From NCBI RefSeq assembly GCF_022134585.1, contig NZ_JAKNCT010000011.1, forward strand, positions 1-64,000: a stretch of 64,000 nucleotides of DNA, written 5' to 3'. Positions 37,087 to 45,841 of this stretch are shown one piece after another. Numbering within the stretch: position 1 is the first letter of the stretch; the number at the start of each line of letters is the position of its first letter. The stretch comes from Mesosutterella porci (lineage in GTDB: Bacteria > Pseudomonadota > Gammaproteobacteria > Burkholderiales > Burkholderiaceae_F). A program made the translations under genes and the position numbers. The notes under the pieces are model-generated. The model searched no databases. It was not told where the DNA came from and saw only the letters and a program-made list of their open reading frames with translations.

Positions 37087-39066
37087 TCAGCGACCCTCGC
37101 CCCCGTTCTGGCTTTCATTGCGATCCGGGGAGTCGGACGGACGGGGAGCCGGAGCCTCCAGCTTAGCCGCCCCCGCTGCGCCATCCCCGGCGGCCGGAGC
37201 GCTGTGAGCCGTCCTTTCCGCGTCCACCTTGGGCTGGTCGCCGGATTCCACCTTGTGAGGAGGACGAACCGGGCGGCCGGCCATGATGTCATCGATCTGG
37301 TTGCTGTCAATGGTCTCCCACTCCAGAAGAGCGGCGGCCATGGCCTCCATCTTGTCGCGGTTGCTCTCGATGATCTTCCGGGCGAGCGCATACTGCTGGT
37401 CCAGAATGCGGCGGATCTCGTTATCGACCCGCTGCATGGTCGCCTCAGAAATATGCTGGGTCTTGGTGACGGAGCGGCCAAGGAAAACTTCACCCTCCTT
37501 TTCGGCGTACACCATCGGCCCCAGATCAGGGCTCATGCCATAGCGGGTCACCATGTCGCGGGCAAGAGACGTCGCCCGTTCGAAGTCGTTGGAAGCGCCC
37601 GTGGTCGCGTGATGCATGAACACTTCCTCAGCAATGCGCCCGCCGAACAGGATGGCGATCTGCGTGAGGATGTACTTGTCGTCATAGGAGTAGCGGTCCT
37701 CGGCGGGCAGCTGCATGGTCAGGCCCAGCGCGCGGCCGCGGGGAATAATGGTGACCTTGTGAACCGGATCCGCGTTGGGCAGGCTACGGGCGACCACGGC
37801 GTGGCCGGATTCGTGGTACGCCGTGTTACGTCTTTCTTCCTCGGTCATCACCATGCCCCTGCGCTCCGCCCCCATCATGATCTTGTCTTTGGCGTTTTCA
37901 AAGTCAACCATTTCGACAAGACGCGCATTTCTCCGTGCAGCGAAAAGCGCCGCCTCGTTGACGAGGTTCGCCAGATCCGCACCGGAGAAACCGGGAGTCC
38001 CGCGGGCGATGATGTCTTCGCGGACATCCTGGCCGATCGGCACCTTGCGCATATGAACCCTCAGAATCTGCTCCCTGCCGCGGATGTCCGGCAGAGGAAC
38101 GACCACCTGGCGGTCAAAGCGCCCCGGACGCAGCAGCGCCGGATCCAGAATGTCAGGGCGGTTGGTGGCCGCAATGACGATGACGTTGGTGCCCGTTTCA
38201 AAGCCGTCCATCTCAACCAGCATCTGGTTCAGGGTCTGCTCTCGCTCATCGTTCCCCCCGCCGAGTCCCGCGCCTCTCTGGCGACCCACGGCATCGATTT
38301 CATCGATGAAGATGATGCAGGGGGCGTTCTTCTTGGCGTTTTCAAACATATCGCGGACACGGGCTGCACCGACACCCACGAACATTTCCACGAAGTCCGA
38401 GCCTGAAATGGTGAAGAAAGGAACGCCCGCTTCGCCGGCTATCGCCTTTGCAAGCAGCGTTTTGCCGGTTCCCGGAGAACCCACGAGAAGGATGCCGCGC
38501 GGAATATGACCGCCAAGCTTCTGGTATTTCGAGGGATCACGCAGAAAATCCACCACCTCACGCACTTCTTCCTTGGCCTCGTCGCAGCCGGCCACATCGG
38601 AGAAGCGCACCGTGTTGTTGGAGCCGTCGAGCATGCGGGCCTTGCTCTTTCCGAAGGAGAACGCACCGCCTTTGCCGCCCCCCTGCATCTGGCGCATAAA
38701 GAAGATCCACACGCCGATGAGAAGAAGCATGGGGAACCATGACACAAAGATCGTCGTCCAGACGGAGGGCTCCTCCTCGGCCTTGCCGTAGACAGCCACG
38801 CCCGCCTTGCGAAGATCCTCCACCATCCACAGATCGTTCGGAGAAGTGATCTGGTATTCGGCCCCGGAGTTGGGCTTCACAAAAATCTTGTGCCCCTGAA
38901 TGTCGACCCGCTTTATTTTCCCAGCCTTGGCGTCATCCATGAACTGGGTGTAGCTCGTGGTGTCGACAGCTGCCGTGGTACGGTTGTCGAACTGTTTGAA
39001 CACCGTAAATAAAACGACGGCAACGAGGACCCAGACCGCTACGCGTCCAAGCAATTTATTATCCAA
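37087..39066 (-). CDS. ftsH: ATP-dependent zinc metalloprotease FtsH
   Basis: The membrane AAA+ protease (659 aa from this start) degrades LpxC, sigma-32 and damaged membrane proteins. An N-terminal TM ([16 protein letters not shown]), a periplasmic domain and a second TM (about residues 100-120) come first. The AAA domain has [20 protein letters not shown] and the SRH. The zinc site is HESGH and a Gly/Ala-rich tail follows. I choose a TTG start ([11 protein letters not shown]) because GGAG lies 7 nt upstream and it matches FtsH N termini. A longer frame to 39198 is open but unsupported. Confidence 0.93.
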   Translation of the reverse strand: MDNKLLGRVAVWVLVAVVLFTVFKQFDNRTTAAVDTTSYTQFMDDAKAGKIKRVDIQGHKIFVKPNSGAEYQITSPNDLWMVEDLRKAGVAVYGKAEEEPSVWTTIFVSWFPMLLLIGVWIFFMRQMQGGGKGGAFSFGKSKARMLDGSNNTVRFSDVAGCDEAKEEVREVVDFLRDPSKYQKLGGHIPRGILLVGSPGTGKTLLAKAIAGEAGVPFFTISGSDFVEMFVGVGAARVRDMFENAKKNAPCIIFIDEIDAVGRQRGAGLGGGNDEREQTLNQMLVEMDGFETGTNVIVIAATNRPDILDPALLRPGRFDRQVVVPLPDIRGREQILRVHMRKVPIGQDVREDIIARGTPGFSGADLANLVNEAALFAARRNARLVEMVDFENAKDKIMMGAERRGMVMTEEERRNTAYHESGHAVVARSLPNADPVHKVTIIPRGRALGLTMQLPAEDRYSYDDKYILTQIAILFGGRIAEEVFMHHATTGASNDFERATSLARDMVTRYGMSPDLGPMVYAEKEGEVFLGRSVTKTQHISEATMQRVDNEIRRILDQQYALARKIIESNRDKMEAMAAALLEWETIDSNQIDDIMAGRPVRPPHKVESGDQPKVDAERTAHSAPAAGDGAAGAAKLEAPAPRPSDSPDRNESQNGGEGR

Positions 39067-39240
39067 AGCCAAACTCCATGCATAAAAAGCTTTGCCGGTG
39101 CAGGCATACCTTGCCAGGCTCAACAGACAGAACCGGCTATTTACTGGCTGTCGATTTATAAGCCTAATGGAAAAAGCGGCTGATGGGGAGACCGCCAAAC
39201 TGCCTTTAACCCTAGCACTTCCGCCGCGCGGGCAGGGCTG

Positions 39241-39885
39241 CTACTTCAATCCCCTGGCGACAATGTACTGCTCGGGGGATGAATCCCGGCTTGCTTCGGG
39301 CTTCAGGGCGTGAACCTTCACAAAAGAGCGCTTCACGGCCTCCACGAACTGGGAATAGCCGGAGCCCTGGAAGGCCTTCGTGATGAAAAAGCCGTTTTTC
39401 TTGAGGTGTTCCAGAGCAAAATCCAAGGCGAGCTCGCACAGCAGCATTGAGCGGGCCGCATCACTCGCCGCTATGCCCGAGAGGTTGGGCGCCATGTCCG
39501 ACATCACGACATCGACCCTGTCATCGCCGACGATCCGGGCGAGCTCGTCACACACCGACTGCTCACGGAAATCCCCCTGCAGAAACGCCACGCCGTCTAT
39601 CGGGTCCATGGGAAGAATATCCATGGCGACGATGCGCCCCGAGAGCTTCCCATCCCGGCCGGTCAACAGCTTTCTGGCGACCTGAGACCAGCTGCCGGGA
39701 GCGGCGCCGAGGTCCACAACGGTCAGTCCCGGCCGGAAAATGTGCTCCTTTTCGTTGATCTGTATAAGTTTGTAGGCAGAGCGAGCGCGATAGCCCTCTT
39801 TCTGCGAGAGCTTGACCCAGCGGTCCGTCAGGTGCCGCTCAAGCCATGCCCTGTTTGAGCGAAGTTTTTTGGTGGCTACCGGCAT
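39241..39885 (-). CDS. rlmE: 23S rRNA 2'-O-ribose U2552 methyltransferase
   Basis: The 214-aa SAM methyltransferase (FtsJ/RrmJ) modifies the ribosomal A-loop late in 50S assembly. It has the SAM-binding VVDLGAAPGSWSQ and the catalytic-site segments DMAPNLSG and FFITKAFQGSG. The N-terminal NRAWLERHLTDRWVKLSQKEGYRARSAYK run of the family is complete. It lies between yhbY and ftsH. Confidence 0.95.
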   Translation of the reverse strand: MPVATKKLRSNRAWLERHLTDRWVKLSQKEGYRARSAYKLIQINEKEHIFRPGLTVVDLGAAPGSWSQVARKLLTGRDGKLSGRIVAMDILPMDPIDGVAFLQGDFREQSVCDELARIVGDDRVDVVMSDMAPNLSGIAASDAARSMLLCELALDFALEHLKKNGFFITKAFQGSGYSQFVEAVKRSFVKVHALKPEASRDSSPEQYIVARGLK

Positions 39886-39905
39886 TGCGACTCCTTCGAA
39901 GCAGC

Positions 39906-40364
39906 TTACTGCTTAGCCCCCATCGCCTTTTTCACAAGCCTCCCGCGCTTCGGATGAGCCCTGCGGACAGGCTTTTTAGCCTGCGCCAGGCGCTTCTTGT
40001 CCGTCTTCAGGATCTTTCCGCCCCGGCTTCTCGGCTTGCGCGCCTCCCGATCCGGGCGCTGTTCGGTCTTCTCTTCGTTCTTCTGCTCGGGAATGGGGCG
40101 CCAGACGGTCACCGTTTTGCCGATCGCCTGAATGAGCGCAGCGTTCAGCTGGTCAAGTATTCGGGCGATGATCTCCGAGCGTGCCTCGCGGTCGTCGCCG
40201 GGAATGCGAATCTTGACAAGGCCGCGGGCATTCATTGCCTTGTCTATCTCCTTGAGCACCGCCTCCGTGAGGCCGTTCTGCCCAAGCAGGACCGCGGGGG
40301 CCAGGTCGTGGCTCTGAGCCCTCAGCTTCAAGCGTTCGTCTCGATCAATAATGAGTTCAGTCAT
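39906..40364 (-). CDS. yhbY: CRM-domain ribosome assembly factor YhbY
   Basis: The 152-aa protein has an N-terminal CRM RNA-binding domain (about residues 1-95). It carries the GxxG-type loop GQNGLTEAV and VKIRIPGDDREAR. A long Lys/Arg-rich tail (about 100-152) is absent from the 97-aa E. coli YhbY. YhbY binds pre-50S particles. The ATG at 40364 starts the conserved MTELIIDRDERLKL; 7 upstream codons are not used. Confidence 0.9.
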   Translation of the reverse strand: MTELIIDRDERLKLRAQSHDLAPAVLLGQNGLTEAVLKEIDKAMNARGLVKIRIPGDDREARSEIIARILDQLNAALIQAIGKTVTVWRPIPEQKNEEKTEQRPDREARKPRSRGGKILKTDKKRLAQAKKPVRRAHPKRGRLVKKAMGAKQ

Positions 40365-40388
40365 AGCAGGCCCTCGCGGCGGCACCAG

Positions 40389-40865
40389 TCAGATATAGCG
40401 GACAGACAGGATTTCGTAATCAATATCGCCGCGGGGCGCATGCACCACCACTTCATCGCCTTCAGACTTGCCGATGAGCGCCCGGGCGATAGGGCTGGAA
40501 ACGGAAACCTTGTTGTGTTCGATGTCTGTTTCGTCAACGCCGACGACCTGATAGGTCACTTGCTTGTCCGTTTCGACATCAACCAGCGTCACGGTGGCGC
40601 CGAAGACAACCTTCGAGCCGGCATTGAGAGTTTTAGGATCAATGACCTGAAGGGCGGGAATCCTCCCTTCCAGCAGCGCTATCCGGCCCTCGATAAAGCT
40701 CTGCTTCTCACGGGCCGCGTCATACTCTGCGTTTTCAGAAAGATCGCCTTTCGAACGGGCCTCCTCAATAGCGGCCACAACCTCCGGGCGATCCACCCGA
40801 CGCAGATGGTCGAGCTCAGCCTTCAGCTTCTCAGCCCCGGCCACGGTTATAGGAATTCGTTCCAT
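40389..40865 (-). CDS. greA: Transcription elongation factor GreA
   Basis: The 158-aa factor has the coiled-coil tip acidic residues in SKGDLSENAEYDAAREKQSF and the C-terminal ISPIARALIGKSEGDEV-like segment. It releases backtracked RNA polymerase. A GGAAAGGATTG site precedes the ATG. The 170-nt leader upstream carries two terminator-like hairpins. Confidence 0.96.
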   Translation of the reverse strand: MERIPITVAGAEKLKAELDHLRRVDRPEVVAAIEEARSKGDLSENAEYDAAREKQSFIEGRIALLEGRIPALQVIDPKTLNAGSKVVFGATVTLVDVETDKQVTYQVVGVDETDIEHNKVSVSSPIARALIGKSEGDEVVVHAPRGDIDYEILSVRYI

Positions 40866-40887
40866 TGTCGTTCAATCCTTTCCAAGC

Positions 40888-41040
40888 GTAAAAAACTCTC
40901 CTGCCTGCAAGGCGGCAGGCAGGGGAATTAAAAAATTAAAGAGGAAAAACCTTCGGCCGGCTTCGCGCGGAAATCCATCCGTCCCGTCAGCTAAAGGCGG
41001 GACGCGTCTTCGCGTCTGCCGAAAGTCATCGTTTCACAAG
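40888..41040 (-). promoter_or_regulatory. Structured leader of greA with two terminator-like hairpins
   Basis: The minus-strand leader contains two strong structures. First, CTTTCGGC pairs with GCCGAAGG around an inner GTCCCG/CGGGAC stem, then TTTTTCC. Second, CCTGCCTGC pairs with GCAGGCAGG (40900-40922), followed by AGAGTTTTTTACG, ending about 25 nt before the ATG. In E. coli, termination in the greA leader makes the GraL small RNA; this arrangement looks analogous though not sequence-related as far as I can tell. Confidence 0.55.
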
Positions 41041-41048
41041 TACATGCT

Positions 41049-41077
41049 ATTTTGCACGTAATTTTCCCGCATTGCAA
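41049..41077 (-). promoter_or_regulatory. Candidate greA promoter
   Basis: On the minus strand TTGCAA (41077-41072), a 17-nt spacer and CAAAAT (41054-41049) sit between gmhA and the greA leader. Confidence 0.5.
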
Positions 41078-41105
41078 AGACTCAAACCGCTTCCTGCGGC
41101 CGGGC

Positions 41106-41714
41106 TTACTCGGCGTCGGGATAATTCTGCGGATCCCTGAGCCGCTCCGTGATCTCAATCAGGATATGGATGACCTTGATGTGCAGCTCCTGGACACGGT
41201 CGGCGTATTTCCCGGCAGGGGTCACTATGGCGATGTCAGAGGCCTGGGCGAGCGGGGAATTCTCCCTGCCCGTCAGGCCGATAACCTTCATGCCCTTTGC
41301 CCTGGCCGCCTGCGCTGCCAGAAGAATGTTGCGGCTCGTGCCGCTCGTGCTGATGGCGAGCAGGACGTCGCCTGGCCGGCCGAGCCCCTCGACATACCTC
41401 GCGAACACCTGCTCGTAGCCGTAGTCATTGCCCACGCAGGACATGTGGGAGGCGTCCCCCATGGAGACTGCAGCGTAGGGCCTCCGGTCATTGCGATACC
41501 GGCCGGTCATCTCTTCCGCAAAGTGCATGGCGTCGCAAAGACTTCCGCCGTTGCCGCAGCTCATCACCTTGCCGCCCTTGTCCATGGACTCCGCGAGAAG
41601 GCGGCCGGCGCTGGCTATGGCTGCCAGCATCTCCGGGCGGTTGCGCAGAGCCTCCAGCGCGCTCGCCGCATCGCTGAGATCCCTAGCCACGACTTCTGTC
41701 AGATCTTCTTTCAC
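41106..41714 (-). CDS. gmhA: Sedoheptulose-7-phosphate isomerase
   Basis: The 202-aa SIS-domain enzyme makes heptose-7-phosphate, the first step toward ADP-heptose for the LPS inner core. It aligns well with GmhA: KVMSCGNGGSLCDAMHFAEEMTGRY, HMSCVGNDYGYEQVFARYVEG, AISTSGTSRN and the C-terminal ELHIKVIHILIE. It fits GmhA better than the related DiaA because of the CDAMHFAEE and HISC-type zinc residues. Confidence 0.9.
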   Translation of the reverse strand: MKEDLTEVVARDLSDAASALEALRNRPEMLAAIASAGRLLAESMDKGGKVMSCGNGGSLCDAMHFAEEMTGRYRNDRRPYAAVSMGDASHMSCVGNDYGYEQVFARYVEGLGRPGDVLLAISTSGTSRNILLAAQAARAKGMKVIGLTGRENSPLAQASDIAIVTPAGKYADRVQELHIKVIHILIEITERLRDPQNYPDAE

Positions 41715-41758
41715 TTGTTGCGCCTCATGCGTGTAAAAGCTGGTGAAGGGATTATAAG

Positions 41759-41786
41759 GAAGCCCCCGGCGGGCCGCCCGGGGACT
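41759..41786 (-). terminator. Hairpin after the ABC permease gene
   Basis: CCCCGGGC pairs with a GCCGGGGG-type arm around a short loop, followed on the minus strand by CTTCCTTATAAT. The T-run is poor, but the position at the end of the ABC operon fits a terminator. Confidence 0.5.
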
Positions 41787-41795
41787 TTCCTGCGC

Positions 41796-42617
41796 TCATA
41801 TCCTTTCGGTTCTCGCCGCCGAAGCCTTGGGCTGCCAGCGCATCAGGCGGGATTCTGCCAACCCGACGAACCAGTCGAGAATGACAGCAAACAGCGTGAG
41901 CACAAGGATTCCGGCCATGACGGTATTAATGTCGAAAACCCCCTCGGCCTGAAGAATCAGATAGCCAACGCCGCGGGCCGACCCCAGATACTCGCCGATC
42001 ACGGCGCCCACGAAAGCCATGCCCACCGAAGAGTGCAGCGAGGAAAACACCCAGCTCATGGCCGACGGGAGGTACACAGCCGTCAGCAGCTGCGTGCGGC
42101 TCGCGCCCAGCATCCGGACCGAGTTGAGGACGTTCACGTTGACTTCCCGGACGCCCTGGAACACGTTGAAGAACACAATGAAAAACACGATGGTGACGCC
42201 GAGGGCGACCTTCGAGGCAGGTCCGAGGCCGAACCAGACTGCAAAAATAGGCGCCAGAATCACGCGCGGGCAGGAATTGAGGCCCTTGATGAAGGGATCC
42301 GCGATGGCAGCGGCCCGGGGGGAAAGGCCCAGCCACAGACCCACGAGAAGGCCGGAAACCGTGCCGATGCCGAAGGCAAGCACCGTTTCCCAAAGGGTGA
42401 CGGCGAGATGCTCGTAAATGTCGCGGTCAACGACGAACCAATTCCAGATTCTCTGGAAGATAACGACCGGTTCGCCAAAGAAAAACGCCGCCTGCGTGTC
42501 ACTGTCGAAAAAGAAGGGGGGGATGAGACCCGGTTTGGTCATCGCCCACCAGAACACAAAGACGGCAGCGAGCAGAACCAGCTGCCAGAAATGAAGAATC
42601 CACTTGTTTTTAAACAT
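41796..42617 (-). CDS. ABC transporter permease (SsuC/TauC/ThiX-like)
   Basis: The 273-aa inner-membrane protein has about six TM segments. Its ATPase-coupling EAA loop (around QGVREVNVNVLNSVRMLGASRTQLLTAVYLPSA, a typical EAA-x3-G position) fits the BPD_transp_1 family of sulfonate/nitrate/taurine-type importers. It is the last gene of the substrate-binding protein-ATPase-permease operon, 3 bp after the ATPase gene. The substrate cannot be told from sequence. Confidence 0.88.
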   Translation of the reverse strand: MFKNKWILHFWQLVLLAAVFVFWWAMTKPGLIPPFFFDSDTQAAFFFGEPVVIFQRIWNWFVVDRDIYEHLAVTLWETVLAFGIGTVSGLLVGLWLGLSPRAAAIADPFIKGLNSCPRVILAPIFAVWFGLGPASKVALGVTIVFFIVFFNVFQGVREVNVNVLNSVRMLGASRTQLLTAVYLPSAMSWVFSSLHSSVGMAFVGAVIGEYLGSARGVGYLILQAEGVFDINTVMAGILVLTLFAVILDWFVGLAESRLMRWQPKASAARTERI

Positions 42618-42620
42618 GTC

Positions 42621-43445
42621 CTACTTTCCCTGCCGACGCTGGCTCTGCCGCTCGTAACCCTTGAGAACCTCCTCGCGGAGCACGCTCCAGATCGCCCTGT
42701 GAAGCGCAACAAAGCGCGGATCCGCGCGCACTTCCGTCACGTCTCTGGGCCGGGGAAGATCAATGACAAACTCGCCTATCGGATGAGAGCCCGGGCCGGC
42801 TGACATGACAATCACCCGGTCGCTCATGGAGATGGCCTCATCCAGGTCATGGGTGATGAACAAAACAGCCTTTTTCTTGGCCGACCAGAGATCAAGCAGC
42901 AGGTTCTCCATGAGCTGCCTTGTCTGGATGTCAAGCGCGGAGAAGCTTTCGTCCATCAGAATGATGTCGGGGTCCATGATGAGCGTCTGGGCCATGGAGA
43001 CCCTCTTGCGCATGCCGCCGGAAAGATGGTGCGGATAGCGGTCTTCAAAACCGGCCAGCCCCACCTTCCTCAGCCACTGCTTGCCGCTTTTTTCGGCTTC
43101 GCTTTTGGGCACGCCCTTGAATTCGAGTCCCGCAATGACATTGTCGAGAGCGTTTCTCCAGGGCATCAGGTTTTCCGCCTGAAACATATAGCCGGCTCTT
43201 CTGTTGAGCCCGATCAGCGGCTCGCCGAAAATGCGGATGGTGCCGTGCGAGGGCTGGAGCAGCCCGGCCGTCATGTTGAGAATTGTGGATTTGCCGCAGC
43301 CCGTGGGCCCCACGATGCTTACAAATTCACCCTCGGCGATATTCAGATTGACATCCTTGACCGCCGTATAGTGCTCTTCGTTTTTTCCGTCTTCGGAAAC
43401 ATACGTGCAGGCCAAGTCTTTAATTTCGATGGCAGGAGTTTTCAT
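42621..43445 (-). CDS. ABC transporter ATP-binding protein (SsuB/TauB-like)
   Basis: The 274-aa ATPase has Walker A GPTGCGKST (46-54), a Q-loop (MFQAENLMPW), the signature LSGGMRKR and Walker B IILMDESFSALD. The FQxExLMPWRN run is typical of the nitrate/sulfonate/taurine importer class. It is the middle gene of the operon and powers import of the ligand delivered by the binding protein encoded at 43512-44549. Confidence 0.92.
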   Translation of the reverse strand: MKTPAIEIKDLACTYVSEDGKNEEHYTAVKDVNLNIAEGEFVSIVGPTGCGKSTILNMTAGLLQPSHGTIRIFGEPLIGLNRRAGYMFQAENLMPWRNALDNVIAGLEFKGVPKSEAEKSGKQWLRKVGLAGFEDRYPHHLSGGMRKRVSMAQTLIMDPDIILMDESFSALDIQTRQLMENLLLDLWSAKKKAVLFITHDLDEAISMSDRVIVMSAGPGSHPIGEFVIDLPRPRDVTEVRADPRFVALHRAIWSVLREEVLKGYERQSQRRQGK

Positions 43446-43511
43446 TTTGCTTTCAGGCAGCGGCGGCAGCCCGGGCTGAACGTCCCGGGGCCGCCGCCTG
43501 ATTGTTCCTTA

Positions 43512-44549
43512 TCAGCGATAGCGCTTGTTGGCGGCTTCCGCAAAGCGGTTTGTGAACGTCGCCGAAAGGTCAATCCTCGCGTTGGCGATCTGCGGATTCA
43601 CGGTGGCAAGAGCCCGCTTGGCGGTCTCAGGAGCCTGGGCCGGAATCAGTCCGTCCTTCGACAGGGCCGGCCTGTTGGCGAGGAACGACTGGATGTAGAG
43701 CTTGCGGTTGCCGAGCTGGTAGCTCTGGGGAACGACTTTAAGCACGTCCTCCGGCTTCGCCTTCGCAATCCATTTGTCGGCGCGGACAATGGCGTTGGCA
43801 ATGGCCTGAACCGTGTTGGGGTTCTTTTTAATGAACGCTTCAGGGGCATACAGGCAGCCCGCCACCATCGGCCCGCCGTAGAGCTTATCGCTCACATTGA
43901 CCTTCCGGGTATCCACGGCGACGGTGATTTCCTTGTGCTCCATCAGCATGGAGATCACGGGGTCGAGCTGCACGAAGGCGTCCACCTGACCGGAACGGAT
44001 GGCGGCTATCGCTCCCGAGGAAGTGCCGATCCCAATGAAGGAAACCTGGGAGGGCTTGATGCCGGCGGAATGCAGGCAGAAATTCGCCATGATCTGCGAG
44101 GAGGAGCCCGGAGCAGTCACGCCGATTTTCTTGCCCTTCAGATCGGCGAGGCTCTTGTAGTGCTTCATCGTGTGGTTGTTGATGGCGAGGACGCACTGGG
44201 GAGCGCGCCCCTGAAGCACAAAGGCCTGCATCCTCTGACCGCGGGTCTGCATCACCACGGTATGTTCAAAAGCACCCGAGCAGATGTCGGCCGATCCGCC
44301 GACGACAGCCTGCAGGGACTTCGAGCCGCCCTGAAAATCGATGATCTCGACATTCAGGCCCTCGTCCTTGAAGTAACCGAGGCCTGCCGCGACTGAAAGC
44401 GGGAGGTAGTAAATCAGCTGGCGGCCGCCTACGGCAATCTTGACGCTTTTTTTCTCAAGGGAAGCGGCGCCCGCCGTTCCAAAGGGGAAGGCGGACAGTG
44501 CCGTCGCTGCGGAGACGGCGGTAAGGAACTCACGGCGGGAAATGCTCAT
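43512..44549 (-). CDS. ABC substrate-binding protein, NMT1/SsuA-like, with Tat signal
   Basis: The 345-aa periplasmic protein begins MSISRREFLTAVSAATALSA, a twin-arginine (Tat) signal with SRREFL and an AGAAS cleavage region. The mature part fits the NMT1/SsuA family (YLPLSVAAGLGYFKDEGLNVEIIDFQGGS is a standard ligand-domain start). Relatives bind sulfonates, nitrate, taurine or thiamine precursors. The ATG at 44549 has GGAG 7 nt upstream; the longer frame to 44606 runs through the leader hairpin and is rejected. It is the first gene of the importer operon. Confidence 0.88.
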   Translation of the reverse strand: MSISRREFLTAVSAATALSAFPFGTAGAASLEKKSVKIAVGGRQLIYYLPLSVAAGLGYFKDEGLNVEIIDFQGGSKSLQAVVGGSADICSGAFEHTVVMQTRGQRMQAFVLQGRAPQCVLAINNHTMKHYKSLADLKGKKIGVTAPGSSSQIMANFCLHSAGIKPSQVSFIGIGTSSGAIAAIRSGQVDAFVQLDPVISMLMEHKEITVAVDTRKVNVSDKLYGGPMVAGCLYAPEAFIKKNPNTVQAIANAIVRADKWIAKAKPEDVLKVVPQSYQLGNRKLYIQSFLANRPALSKDGLIPAQAPETAKRALATVNPQIANARIDLSATFTNRFAEAANKRYR

Positions 44550-44589
44550 TTCATTCTCCAAAGTGCTGGCTGCTGAACCATCAATAATA

Positions 44590-44632
44590 AAAAAGCGGAT
44601 ACACAACTCGCTGATGCGATCCGTGTATCCGC
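44590..44632 (-). terminator. Strong terminator in the leader of the ABC importer operon
   Basis: On the minus strand AGCGGATACAC and GTGTATCCGCT form an 11-bp perfect stem with an 18-nt loop, followed by TTTTTATTATT. It lies 41 nt before the binding-protein ATG and 49 nt after the Leu-rich small ORF, so it either ends a short transcript or acts as an attenuator. Confidence 0.85.
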
Positions 44633-44680
44633 TGCTTGAAACTGTTTAACCGACTGTTAAATCAAATCGGCAACCTCTTG

Positions 44681-44803
44681 TTACGCAACGACACGGCGCG
44701 CAGACAGCAGCGAGCCGCGTAGTAGCAGCAGGGACAGCAGCAGACCGGCGGCACACGCGGTGCTGCAGGCGAAGACTGCTGAAATGTGGCGGATGAATTC
44801 CAT
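44681..44803 (-). CDS. Leucine-rich 40-aa small ORF (possible leader peptide or small membrane protein)
   Basis: The ORF starts ATG GAA TTC and ends TAA; AGGGA lies 6 nt before the ATG and a TATAAT promoter 35 nt upstream. It encodes MEFIRHISAV, a Cys/Ala-rich stretch, then GLLLSLLLLRGSLL with nine Leu in thirteen residues, including tandem rare CTA codons, and a basic tail. It is followed by a strong terminator and then the ABC importer operon. This is the classic layout of an amino-acid attenuator, but the hydrophobic stretch could equally be the TM of a small membrane protein. No family is recognised. Confidence 0.5.
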   Translation of the reverse strand: MEFIRHISAVFACSTACAAGLLLSLLLLRGSLLSARRVVA

Positions 44804-44837
44804 CCTCAGTCCCTGAACTAAAAACAATGTATCGGAC

Positions 44838-44865
44838 ATTATACCTTTTTCACCCGTTTGGCAAA
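44838..44865 (-). promoter_or_regulatory. Promoter upstream of the Leu-rich small ORF and ABC operon
   Basis: On the minus strand TTTGCC (44865-44860), a 16-nt spacer and a perfect TATAAT (44843-44838). The predicted start gives a leader of about 280 nt before the ABC binding-protein gene. Confidence 0.65.
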
Positions 44866-44885
44866 AATTAGGATATTTTGCCTAA

Positions 44886-45506
44886 TTATTCAGAGGAAAA
44901 GGTTTCATGCCGCGAAATAACCGCCTGCGCCACAGTGGCCACGTCCGTGTACTCAAGCTCCACGCCTGAGGGAATTCCGCGCGCGAGCCGTGTCACCCGG
45001 ACATCGGGGCGGTGCCGGGCAATGGCGCGGGCGATGAAGTGTGCGGTGGCGTCGCCCTGAGCCGTGAAGGAAGTGGCGATGATGACCTCCTTCACCCCTC
45101 CCTGCTCGACTCTCTCGAGCAGTTTTCTGAAGCCAAGCTGCTCGGGCCCGATGTCGTCAATCGGGGAAATGCGCCCCCCAAGGATGAAGTACAGCCCCCG
45201 GTAGGCAAGGGAATTTTCTATCACCAGTTGGTCGGCGGGAGTCTCCACCACGCAGATTTTGTCCCTTTCGCGGGACTCGTCGGCGCAAATCGGGCAGAGC
45301 TCTGACTCGCAGAGCGTGTTGCAGACCGGGCAGTGATGAACCTTCTCAACCGCCTCCTGCAGCGCTCCGGAAAGCGAGGCGGCCTGGGCGCACCCATCCT
45401 CCATCAGCAGGTGAAACACAATGCGCTGGGCGGAAAGCGGCCCGATGCCGGGCAGAGCCCTGAACGCGTCAATCAGCCTCTGGACGCTTGGGCTTAAAAC
45501 GGGCAC
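44886..45506 (-). CDS. recR: Recombination mediator RecR
   Basis: The 206-aa protein helps RecF/RecO load RecA at gaps. It has an N-terminal helix-hairpin-helix (ALPGIGPLSAQRI), a four-Cys zinc finger (CPVC...CPIC, about 59-78) and a Toprim domain (KICVVETPADQLVIE). It ends the dnaX-ybaB-recR cluster, 17 bp after ybaB, the same order as in E. coli. Confidence 0.96.
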   Translation of the reverse strand: MPVLSPSVQRLIDAFRALPGIGPLSAQRIVFHLLMEDGCAQAASLSGALQEAVEKVHHCPVCNTLCESELCPICADESRERDKICVVETPADQLVIENSLAYRGLYFILGGRISPIDDIGPEQLGFRKLLERVEQGGVKEVIIATSFTAQGDATAHFIARAIARHRPDVRVTRLARGIPSGVELEYTDVATVAQAVISRHETFSSE

Positions 45507-45523
45507 TTTGACCGGCCCTCCGC

Positions 45524-45841
45524 TCAGAACCTCATCCCGGGCGGCAGAGGCATCCCGGCCGTGGCCTGGCGCATGCGCTCCTGCGTCGTGGCCTCGACCG
45601 CCTTAAGGGCGGAATTCACGGCTGCGGTCACCAGATCCTCGATCATGTCCCGGTCCTCTTCATACAGAGAAGGATCGATCTGAATCTGGCGGCAGTCATA
45701 CTTGCAGGTCATGGTCACCTTTACAAGGCCGCCTCCCGCCTCGCCGGTGACCACGATTTTCCCCAGCTCGGACTGCAGGCGCTGAATGTTCTGCTGCATC
45801 TTGGCCGCCTGGGCCATCAGTGAATTGAAATTTCCTTTCAT
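45524..45841 (-). CDS. ybaB: YbaB/EbfC nucleoid-associated protein
   Basis: The 105-aa protein starts MKGNFNSLMAQAAKMQQNIQ, the coiled helix of the family, followed by VTGEAGGGLVKVTMTCKYD and a C-terminal LPPGM. YbaB dimers bind DNA. It overlaps dnaX by 4 nt (45838-45841). Confidence 0.95.
   Translation of the reverse strand: MKGNFNSLMAQAAKMQQNIQRLQSELGKIVVTGEAGGGLVKVTMTCKYDCRQIQIDPSLYEEDRDMIEDLVTAAVNSALKAVEATTQERMRQATAGMPLPPGMRF

Noticed and set aside
44550-44880. TPP or other metabolite riboswitch upstream of the ABC importer
   Set aside because: I looked for TPP, SAM and cobalamin core motifs and found none; the small ORF plus terminator explains the leader better.
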